Positions 37,318-44,078 of a stretch of DNA of 64,000 nt are shown here, piece after piece. A program made the translations under genes and the position numbers. Each line of letters starts with the position of its first letter. Position 1 is the stretch's first letter. Origin of the DNA: Hyalangium gracile (GTDB taxonomy: Bacteria > Myxococcota > Myxococcia > Myxococcales > Myxococcaceae); the NCBI RefSeq assembly GCF_020103725.1, contig NZ_JAHXBG010000010.1:310001-374000 (forward strand), given 5' to 3'. The notes beneath the pieces were generated by a model that was not told where the DNA came from, made no database searches, and saw only the letters and a program-made list of their open reading frames with translations.

Positions 37318-37719
37318 TCACAGCCTTAGCTTCCACCCGCCGCCCTGCTGCTCGACGCGCAGGATGAACGGCTCCTCGCGGACGGCGCCATCGCGGGCCA
37401 CCCTGGCCTGGACGAGCACCGCGTCGGGGGTGCGCCCGTCCACCTGCGCGCTCACGATGTCCACGAGCTCGATGCGATGCTCGAGCAGCTCGCGCACCGT
37501 GTCCTCGCAGGGCTTCGCGCTCCCACCGGTGGCCAGCATGGGCCCGAGCGTCCCACAGTCCGCGGACGGCAGCGCGGAGAAGAAGGCGCGCACGGTGCTC
37601 CGTGCGGCCTCCGTCTTCCGCGTCTCCGACGAGGAGCAGGCGAGCGTGGCGAGCGCCAGCCCGAGTCCCCAGGCCCTCGCCGACCTCACAGCGCCCCGGT
37701 TCAAGGGGGAACGGACCAT
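37318..37719 (-). CDS. NTF2-like small lipoprotein
   Basis: A 133-residue exported protein with a lipobox ALATLACSSS. The mature sequence RKTEAARSTVRAFFSAL, then the hallmark VREEPFILRVEQQGGGWKLRL, fits the NTF2/SnoaL-like cone fold of small ligand-binding lipoproteins. Two cysteines, in SADCG and AKPCED, may form a disulfide. It lies five bases after the cysteine-rich lipoprotein gene and is probably cotranscribed. Confidence 0.65.
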   Translation of the reverse strand: MVRSPLNRGAVRSARAWGLGLALATLACSSSETRKTEAARSTVRAFFSALPSADCGTLGPMLATGGSAKPCEDTVRELLEHRIELVDIVSAQVDGRTPDAVLVQARVARDGAVREEPFILRVEQQGGGWKLRL

Positions 37720-37724
37720 CGCGC

Positions 37725-38639
37725 TCAGTAGCAGTTGGGAGCGAACAGCTCGTCGTCGCTGGCGGACGCGAACTGGTCGTCGCAGTAGCCGCTGGCCAGC
37801 ATGTGGCCGTTGCGCACGCAGCCGTCGTGGTTGGTGGCGTCCAGCGTGTACTGGTTGTCACCGCCGCAGCCGCCGCCGCAGCGACCGAAGCAGTTGCCGA
37901 TCACCTTCGGACGGCTCCAGTGGTCCGGCTCGCCGCACACCCACGAGCCGTTGCTCATGTAGAACTCATCCCCGCTGCACGTGCTGTGGTTGCCGAGCTG
38001 GGCGATCTGCTGGTTCACCGCGAGATCGAAGCCGCCCTTGTTGCAGTCGTGCTTGGCGTACGAGTACCAGTTGTAGGAGCTGCCGCAGCTGCCGGTCCAG
38101 CTGCCGTTGCACTTCGCATAGCTGCACAGCATGGTGTAGCCGCGGCCCTGCTCGCCCATCACCGTGCGCTGCATCTTCACGGTGCTCGGGTGCTCGGCCC
38201 ACAGGCCCACCGCGCGCCGCAGGTACTTCGTCTCCGGCGTGGCCGCGTCACTGGAGGGCAGCTGCTCGTTGAGCGCGCCGTAGAAGGCCGTGGCCACGTC
38301 GCGGTCCGCGTCCGTCATCTGCGTGTCCTGGCCGTTGGCCTCGGCGAAGCCGTCCAGCGTGGACACTCCGTTCTCCGCGTCCACCAGGCCGGTGAGCGTC
38401 ATCCCGCTGTAGCGCACCTCGATGCGGTACACGCCCGGCTCCACCTCGCGCGAGGAGAACGTCACCTCGGCGCCGCCCTGGCTGTTCCCGGCGATGAAGG
38501 TGCCGTGCGTGGCGCCCTGCTCCACGGTGACCGACAGGCCCTCCGCGGGCTGATCAACTCCCGGCTCCGTGGGGGCACCGCTGGGGTTCCCACAGGCACA
38601 CAGCACCACTGCCACCACTGCTCCCAGAATCTTCCGCAT
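37725..38639 (-). CDS. Cysteine-rich secreted lipoprotein
   Basis: A 304-residue protein. The signal RKILGAVVAVVLCACG gives a lipoprotein. Residues 25-130 form a beta-rich, cysteine-free domain; residues 175-304 hold at least twelve cysteines with motifs CSYAKCNGSWTGSCG, CFGRCGGGCGG and NHDGCVRNGHM. The HDGC segment recalls the histidine-aspartate pair of phospholipase A2-like folds, but I cannot assign the fold. It opens a four-gene operon ending in a secreted protease. ATG 38639 with GGGAGGG upstream is preferred. Confidence 0.75.
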   Translation of the reverse strand: MRKILGAVVAVVLCACGNPSGAPTEPGVDQPAEGLSVTVEQGATHGTFIAGNSQGGAEVTFSSREVEPGVYRIEVRYSGMTLTGLVDAENGVSTLDGFAEANGQDTQMTDADRDVATAFYGALNEQLPSSDAATPETKYLRRAVGLWAEHPSTVKMQRTVMGEQGRGYTMLCSYAKCNGSWTGSCGSSYNWYSYAKHDCNKGGFDLAVNQQIAQLGNHSTCSGDEFYMSNGSWVCGEPDHWSRPKVIGNCFGRCGGGCGGDNQYTLDATNHDGCVRNGHMLASGYCDDQFASASDDELFAPNCY

Positions 38640-38926
38640 ACGACGAGACCCTCCCGGCCCAGGCTCCCTCTCGGATTCCGAGAAAGTGCGGGGATGTCGC
38701 GTGTACCGGAGTCGTTGCGACTCGTTCAAGACGGGGCGCGTCAATCCGCTGGGGTCAATTCCGACGCGCGGCGACGCCATGCCGCGCGCTGGGTAACGGC
38801 GGACCTCAGCCGCGCATCAACGTGAGGTTTTCCGGAAGGTGGGCGCCACAAGGCGAGGCCCTGTTGCCTTCTTCGGGGGGTACCATGAGCCAACCTGGAC
38901 AATGAAGGCTCGTGGAGACCCATCAC
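38640..38926. other. Intergenic region before the accessory island
   Basis: About 290 bases between the divergent starts at 38639 (minus) and 38927 (plus). It carries the GGGAGGG site for the operon leftward and GGAG for the lipoprotein rightward. I see no inverted repeat, tRNA or attachment-site-like sequence that would mark an island edge. Confidence 0.35.
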
Positions 38927-39421
38927 ATGAGAGCAGCCTCGGTGCGACTGCGGGCGATGGCGGTGGGCCTTGCGCTCATGCTCGTTTCCTGTAGTGCGAC
39001 TCGCTCCTCGGCTGTCGGACCTTCGGGACCCCAGGACCTGGCGAGGTACGCCATTGTCTTCGAGCAACAAGCGGATGGGCAGCTCGCACACGCCTGGGTC
39101 CCACTGACGGAGTTCGACCTGACGAGATTCCAGCACACCTTGAGCACGGTCAACATCCGCCGAGATATCGTGCGTGTCTCCTCCTCGGGTCTGAATGCTT
39201 ATTGCGACGGTCGACATGACCAATGCGTGAATGACTGCCTCAAGAGCAGCAGGCCATTCGTGGTTGGTGGCCGCACTGTCGTGGTCATTGCCGGTGTGGC
39301 TTTCGCGGTCGTGGTCGCCGGCTCAGGCGGAGCGGCCCTCGCGCTGGCTCCACTCCTGGTCGTGGCTGAAGCCTCGCCAGCGTTCTCACCCGGAGTCCAA
39401 CTGGCGGAGGCATGCAGGTGA
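38927..39421 (+). CDS. Lipoprotein with C-terminal hydrophobic segment, possibly a truncated toxin carrier
   Basis: A 164-residue lipoprotein: the signal MAVGLALMLVSCSA gives acylation at Cys22. The core has the cysteine motif YCDGRHDQCVNDCLKS near residues 87-102, which I associate with a family of myxobacterial secreted lipoproteins. A long hydrophobic Val/Gly/Ala stretch (VVVIAGVAFAVVVAGSGG and on, to about residue 145) follows, then the chain ends. In SitA-type lipoprotein toxins a toxin domain would come after such a region; none is present. GC is lower than in neighbours. ATG 38927 with GGAG nine bases upstream is used. Confidence 0.6.
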   Translation: MRAASVRLRAMAVGLALMLVSCSATRSSAVGPSGPQDLARYAIVFEQQADGQLAHAWVPLTEFDLTRFQHTLSTVNIRRDIVRVSSSGLNAYCDGRHDQCVNDCLKSSRPFVVGGRTVVVIAGVAFAVVVAGSGGAALALAPLLVVAEASPAFSPGVQLAEACR

Positions 39422-40233
39422 ATACGCTCGAAGCTCTTGCAGATGCCGCCGTCTTCATCGCGTCCAGGCGGCAGGCCGCGCACCTGGATGGCAACGAGGA
39501 GGAGGAGAGAATCTGGCTCTATTTGCGCGCACTCACCCACTTCGTCCGCGCCACTGGCCAAGTCTACCGGTTCGAGGATTCTCTCGAGATGGCTACTCCA
39601 GCTGGCGCACACAGAGGCGGGTTCGCGCGGCTGGCCGGAGAGTTGCTGCTCAAGGTCCTAGACGAGACAGCGGAGCCCCAACAGAAACAGCAAGTGCTCC
39701 TGCCCACTGCCCTCATCCATTTCATTGTCGATACCGGGCAGTCCGACGCCGCCGAGGACTTCTTCGTCCATCAACTGGAGTACGCCCCAGTGGCCATCGC
39801 GCACTTCGCAAGCATCGAGGAGGCAGACGCATGGCTGAGGAGTGTCGCGGAGCCTCCAAGCCCGGCCTACATCCTCATCGGCGATGAATATCATCAATTC
39901 TGGTACAGGCGTGAGGACAGCACGCGCGGCATGTATCGCGACTATCCCATCGAGACGGAGATGGAGGCGCTGACTGCCAGAGGAATCCCTCCACGGCCTC
40001 CCTCATTTGCCACACGAGCAGAGGCAGAGGCATGGCTGACGGACCACCCTGCCAATCCCTATACTTTTGTGCGGATCGCTGGGGAAGACTACTTCGCGGT
40101 CAACCACCGGAGGCTGAAACGCCATTCTCTCCACCACGTGGCGTCAGCCCTGAAAGCCTGGGAGGAGCGCAAGAGGGCTGTCGCGCAAGAGGACTCCCTG
40201 GAGGCGGCCCAGTCTGGCAAAGCCCGTGTGTAG
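39418..40233 (+). CDS. Repeat-containing hypothetical protein, partner of the lipoprotein
   Basis: A 271-residue cytoplasmic-looking protein. Two internal repeats match each other: FASIEEADAWLRS then AYILIGDEYHQFWY (near 125-165), and FATRAEAEAWLTD then YTFVRIAGEDYFAVNH (near 200-232). No enzyme motif. The preferred GTG start makes a GTGA overlap with the lipoprotein stop, with GGAGG seven bases upstream; ATG 39412 is too close to that site. Such pairing is typical of toxin-immunity or carrier-partner genes in myxobacteria, which is inference. Base composition is lower in GC than flanking genes. Confidence 0.6.
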   Translation: MNTLEALADAAVFIASRRQAAHLDGNEEEERIWLYLRALTHFVRATGQVYRFEDSLEMATPAGAHRGGFARLAGELLLKVLDETAEPQQKQQVLLPTALIHFIVDTGQSDAAEDFFVHQLEYAPVAIAHFASIEEADAWLRSVAEPPSPAYILIGDEYHQFWYRREDSTRGMYRDYPIETEMEALTARGIPPRPPSFATRAEAEAWLTDHPANPYTFVRIAGEDYFAVNHRRLKRHSLHHVASALKAWEERKRAVAQEDSLEAAQSGKARV

Positions 40234-40234
40234 C

Positions 40235-40303
40235 ATCGAAACATTGCAGCCAAAGGCCCTGCAGATTCCTCCCCCATCCCTTCCGTACATCAGCTCAGTC
40301 AAT
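40235..40303 (-). pseudogene. Remnant of a paralogue of the JAMM-like gene
   Basis: On the minus strand, 40278-40248 encodes DGGGICRAFGC, nearly identical to DGGGVCRAFGY of the protein at 40734-41402; the DNA agrees at 26 of 31 bases with 40853-40883. The preceding codons (ELTELMY) also match ELYLLYL. No start or full frame surrounds it. It is either a decayed second copy or the shifted tail of the gene at 40304. It lies against the end of the convergent gene at 40233. Confidence 0.45.
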
Positions 40304-40732
40304 TCACAGCTCGCCGAGAATCCGGCCACGTCTGTCGATCGCATATGTGGCCCCCGCATCCATGATGGGAGTCTCAAGCTCGATGCCACACCTGGAAAAC
40401 CTGGGAAGGAAGCTGACAAAATAGAGATCATCGTTGGCCTTCAACACCGTGACGTCATACGTGTCCCGGCTTGCAAGGCAGCGCGCGAGTTTCTCATCAC
40501 GAGCCGTCGACGTTACGCCCGGTGGCATGAACTCATTCCTGGCCACCTCGAGCACCGCCATCGTGGGACCATCCAGGTGGATGCCACCCTCATATGAATT
40601 CGGGAAGACGACCTTCTCGGCCTCCGCCAGCGGCGCTCGCTCCGCCTTGTCGATCTTGTAATATCCAAAACGCGCGCAACCGCTCACCAAAGCAACACAG
40701 GCGATGCTCGCCATGAAGAGGGAGGTCCTCAT
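40304..40732 (-). CDS. Small hypothetical lipoprotein
   Basis: A 142-residue exported protein with a lipobox VALVSGCA. The mature protein is alpha/beta with a cysteine pair around RCLASRDTYDV and FSRCGIEL and the ending YAIDRRGRILGEL. Family unknown. The ATG is one base after the stop of the JAMM-like gene, so the two are translationally coupled. ATG 40732 is the first Met of a good signal. Confidence 0.65.
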   Translation of the reverse strand: MRTSLFMASIACVALVSGCARFGYYKIDKAERAPLAEAEKVVFPNSYEGGIHLDGPTMAVLEVARNEFMPPGVTSTARDEKLARCLASRDTYDVTVLKANDDLYFVSFLPRFSRCGIELETPIMDAGATYAIDRRGRILGEL

Positions 40733-40733
40733 G

Positions 40734-41402
40734 TCAAGGCAACCAATCCTTTCCCTCGAACATCTGGATGTTGCCAGATTCATCATAGACTCGACCAATC
40801 TGAACCCACTGGCGCTCACGAAGCGCCGAAACGATGCGCGTCACATAGTTATAACCAAAAGCCCTGCATACCCCTCCCCCATCTAGATACAATAAATACA
40901 ACTCGCGATGAAACACCCGCCCGGTCTTCTTGTCCACGACACGGGAAGGGCGCCAGGTGCCGCTCAAGTCCCCAGGTGAAAACCGTATGTTGTGCGGGTG
41001 AGTGTGGTCACCTCCGATGATGATGGCATCCGAATGACTTGGGTCATTGAGCGCTTGCGGCATCGAACAAGTCTTCGAACCCTTCGTATCGAGCTTCTCT
41101 CTGACATCGGAAAGATAGCTGAGATAAAAGGCATCCTCGCCCGGTGCGTAATAGCTTAGCGCGCAGTATTCACTTCCATGCACGCCACCGGTTGCCCCAC
41201 CCTGGCTCGTCATGATCTTGCACGCATTCGCGGCCAACTCTTCCGTATTCCTGAAGGGGCCCGCCAGGGGCCCGGCGACCTCAAGGAGTCCATCGGGGCG
41301 ACGGTACACTCGGACATTTGGGTTGGTCCCACACCCCATGGTGATTCCCAGCACTACAAGCGCGGCGACCCGCAGCAACCTTATAGGACGGTCGTGCGCC
41401 AT
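40734..41402 (-). CDS. JAMM/MPN-like lipoprotein
   Basis: A 222-residue exported protein: the signal LLRVAALVVLGITMGCG gives a lipoprotein. The centre has GGDHTHPHNIRFSPGDLS, which fits the His-x-His ... Ser-x-x-Asp zinc motif of JAMM/MPN isopeptidase-like proteins, but with one residue fewer between the second His and the Ser than in the usual motif. The C-terminus has LYLDGGGVCRAFGYNYVTRIV. A catalytic role outside the cell is therefore possible but unproven. AGGAAGCC precedes ATG 41402. It leads a two-gene operon with 40304-40732. Confidence 0.6.
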   Translation of the reverse strand: MAHDRPIRLLRVAALVVLGITMGCGTNPNVRVYRRPDGLLEVAGPLAGPFRNTEELAANACKIMTSQGGATGGVHGSEYCALSYYAPGEDAFYLSYLSDVREKLDTKGSKTCSMPQALNDPSHSDAIIIGGDHTHPHNIRFSPGDLSGTWRPSRVVDKKTGRVFHRELYLLYLDGGGVCRAFGYNYVTRIVSALRERQWVQIGRVYDESGNIQMFEGKDWLP

Positions 41403-41569
41403 GCAGGCTTCCTCATTCCTGGGCTCCCCTCAGCATCTCTGCCCGCAATGCTCTCACGAACATCCAAGATAGATGACACCAAACGGTGGGGGAAGAGCTG
41501 GGAGAACCAACCCACCACGCAACCTCACGGGTCGCGAGTTCCCGGAACAGATGCCACGGCAGGAGTACG
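41403..41569. other. Intergenic region upstream of JAMM-like gene
   Basis: About 170 bases between the JAMM-like gene (start 41402) and the stop of the CheR-like gene. It probably carries the island promoter for the minus strand. No repeat or hairpin is clear. Confidence 0.3.
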
Positions 41570-42394
41570 TCAGCGTGAGGGCTTGCGGAAGATAGGCGCT
41601 GCTCCAGCGGCCCGCTCGAGCCCGAACGCGCCTTCGGGAAGCGACTCGTGCCCGCCGATGACGAGCAGCCCTCCGGGAACGAGCCGCTCCACCAGTCGCT
41701 CGAGCACCTCTCGCTGGAGCGGCGGGGCGAAGTACGTGAAGGCCACGTTGCGGCAGAGCACGAGGTGGAATGGCCCCGCCGGCAGCTCCGCGCGCAAGTC
41801 CTGACAACGGAAGGTGAGGTCCTCGCGGAACTCCGCGGCCAGGCACTGCTCTCCCTCCTCCGTGAGCGTGAAGGCCCGAGCAGCCCACTCGGCTGGCAGC
41901 TCGCGCAGAGTGCCCGGCGGATAGCAGCCTCGACGCGCCCTTCCGAGCAGGGCCTCATCCGCGTCGGTAGCCAGCAGCTCCAGCCTCAGCTCCGTGAAGG
42001 CTGGCGCGAGCCCCAGCCGGAAGAGGACGGCCACGGTGTAGGGCTCCTCGCCCGAGGCACACCCCGCGCTCCACACGTGGAACACGCTCTCACCTCGAGC
42101 CCGCGCCTCGCGCAGGAGCACGGGCAGCAGCTCCTCGCGCAGCACATCGAACACGTGCCGGTCCCGGTAGAAGCGGGAGATGGTGACACGGCAGAGCGCG
42201 TCGAGCACCGCCCACTCGGCCTCATCCGTCTCCAGGCGCTCACGGTAGGCGGCGGCCCCCTCCAGCCCGAGCCCCTTCATCCGCCGGCCGATGCGCTTGC
42301 ACACCTGCCCTCGCACCCGACGAAACCCCTCCCAGCGCAGGCGCAGGCGCGGCGCGGCCCACCGCAGCAGCTCCACGCACTCGCGGTCCGTCAT
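41570..42394 (-). CDS. CheR-family methyltransferase
   Basis: A 274-residue methyltransferase of the CheR type, which uses SAM to methylate glutamates of chemoreceptors. VWSAGCASGEEPYTVAVLF is the SAM-binding motif near residue 107; LVLCRNVAFTYF (normally NVLIYF) near 209 and ERLVPGGLLVIGGHESL follow. The N-terminal helical domain is short. No receptor, CheA or CheB lies nearby, so it may serve a distant Che cluster. GGCGGAGGCC precedes the ATG. It is 33 bases downstream of the GT39 gene. Confidence 0.87.
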   Translation of the reverse strand: MTDRECVELLRWAAPRLRLRWEGFRRVRGQVCKRIGRRMKGLGLEGAAAYRERLETDEAEWAVLDALCRVTISRFYRDRHVFDVLREELLPVLLREARARGESVFHVWSAGCASGEEPYTVAVLFRLGLAPAFTELRLELLATDADEALLGRARRGCYPPGTLRELPAEWAARAFTLTEEGEQCLAAEFREDLTFRCQDLRAELPAGPFHLVLCRNVAFTYFAPPLQREVLERLVERLVPGGLLVIGGHESLPEGAFGLERAAGAAPIFRKPSR

Positions 42395-42427
42395 GGCCTC
42401 CGCCTCGGGCTCACTCCGGGAGCGCCG

Positions 42428-43951
42428 TCACTGCTGGATCTGCTCCCACAAGTCCGGCCCGCCATGCCCCTCCGGCGGAAAGCGCCGCGTGAAGCGGGAC
42501 CGGAACCACTGCTTGCTCTCCTCGGTGAGCTGCCAGTCTCCACGCCACCCCAGCACCACGAAGCGACTGCGCTCCAGCAGCTCGCGGATCGCCTGCTGCG
42601 AGGCCGGCGTCCGGAAGGCCTCCGCCGTCTGCGTGAACTCCCGGCCCGTGGACATGGCTCCCCGAAGCATCAACGCATAGGAGTCCACCACCAGCGGCGC
42701 ATCCGGGATGCTCGGTGGCAACAGGCCTCCCGCAAGCCCCCAGGCCGGCTCGAACGCGAAGAGCGATGCGCCTCGCGGCACCGACTGGCGGATGTACTTG
42801 CCGAGCAGCACCGTCTCGCGCTCCTTCATGCGCAGCCCCCCGCGCAGGAACGACACGGTGGGCGTCACCACCGCCACACACAGCACCAGCCACACGGACA
42901 GGGCCCAGTGCGGACGCCACGTCGTGAGCCACTGATAGACGGCCGCGGCCCCCATCCCCGCCAGGATCGCCTCCGAGGCGGCCAGGTAGGTGTTGTACTG
43001 GTTCCAGTAGCTGGGGGACGTCAGGAACGCGGTGATGGTCAGGATGTATGCCACCGCGCCGAGCCGCTCCGCCGGCCGCGTCGGCTCCGCCGTCCGGAAC
43101 GCTCGCACCGCCACCAGGATGAGCCCCAGCAACGCCAGCGCCATGCCCACCAGGCGACGCTCATGGAAGAGCTCGTGCATGCGGCCGAGCTGGCTCAGCT
43201 CGCCATCCGCGGGGCGCATCGCGTGGAACATGAACACCTGGGAGAAGAACTCCGTGGGCGCCTTCCACACGAAGGGCCCCACCAGCAGCGCCACCGTCCC
43301 CCCCGCCGCGAGCACCAGTCCCAGGTGGGCTCGCCAGTTCGGCCACGGCGGACGCGAGATCAACGCGGCGAAGAGCCAGATGCCGCCCAGCACCTTCACC
43401 GAGATGGCCAGCCCGAAGAACACGCCCGCCAGCAGCCACCGCGGCTCCTCGCGCCCCGAGCGCGGCTCCGCCAGCCACGCATTCGCCCCCGACAGGCATG
43501 CGAGGTTCAGCAGCGGCTCCAGGAAGGGGCCTCGCTCGACGAGCACCGCCTCGGGATAGGTGGCGTAGGCCAGCGCCGCCACCACGCCCGCCACCGGCCC
43601 CCACACGCGCATCGCGAGCCGGCCCACCAGCAGCACGCTGAGCGCCCCGCTCACCGCGGCCATCCACCGGGCCAGCGCGAAGCCGCCATCCATGCCCACC
43701 TGCGAGCCGGCCAGGGCCGCCGGCCCCCAGAGCCACACCGAGCCCGGAGGGTGCACGAAGATGAAGTCCCGGTACGGCCAGTGCCCCTGGAAGAAGAGCG
43801 CCGAGGCCGAGAAGTAGACGCCCTCGTCATAGTCGATGGGGTAGCCGAAGGCGCCCCCAGACCGGAGCAACGGGATGAGTCGCAGCACGCCGGCGGCTAC
43901 CGCCACGAGCGCCAGCGCCCATACCCCTCGTCGTTCCCAGCCACGCTCCAT
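42428..43951 (-). CDS. GT39-like (PMT/ArnT) membrane glycosyltransferase
   Basis: A 507-residue protein with about eleven membrane helices. The first periplasmic loop has DYDEGVYFSASALFFQGHWPY with the acidic GT-C motif, then FVHPPGSVWLW. Such enzymes transfer sugars from polyprenyl phosphate onto proteins or lipids. The C-terminal soluble part (residues 380-507) is predicted periplasmic. ATG 43951 starts the hydrophobic first helix; longer frames upstream are arginine-rich and excluded. Likely cotranscribed with the CheR-like gene. Confidence 0.85.
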   Translation of the reverse strand: MERGWERRGVWALALVAVAAGVLRLIPLLRSGGAFGYPIDYDEGVYFSASALFFQGHWPYRDFIFVHPPGSVWLWGPAALAGSQVGMDGGFALARWMAAVSGALSVLLVGRLAMRVWGPVAGVVAALAYATYPEAVLVERGPFLEPLLNLACLSGANAWLAEPRSGREEPRWLLAGVFFGLAISVKVLGGIWLFAALISRPPWPNWRAHLGLVLAAGGTVALLVGPFVWKAPTEFFSQVFMFHAMRPADGELSQLGRMHELFHERRLVGMALALLGLILVAVRAFRTAEPTRPAERLGAVAYILTITAFLTSPSYWNQYNTYLAASEAILAGMGAAAVYQWLTTWRPHWALSVWLVLCVAVVTPTVSFLRGGLRMKERETVLLGKYIRQSVPRGASLFAFEPAWGLAGGLLPPSIPDAPLVVDSYALMLRGAMSTGREFTQTAEAFRTPASQQAIRELLERSRFVVLGWRGDWQLTEESKQWFRSRFTRRFPPEGHGGPDLWEQIQQ

Positions 43952-44078
43952 GGACCCTGGACGGTACCCATGGACGCGGGAAAGTAAAAGGACGCTTCCC
44001 ATTCGTGACAACGCGCGGAAGGCTGGAAATCGCGGACTCGCGACGAACGCCCTTGACGCCGGACGACGAACGGTCTGC

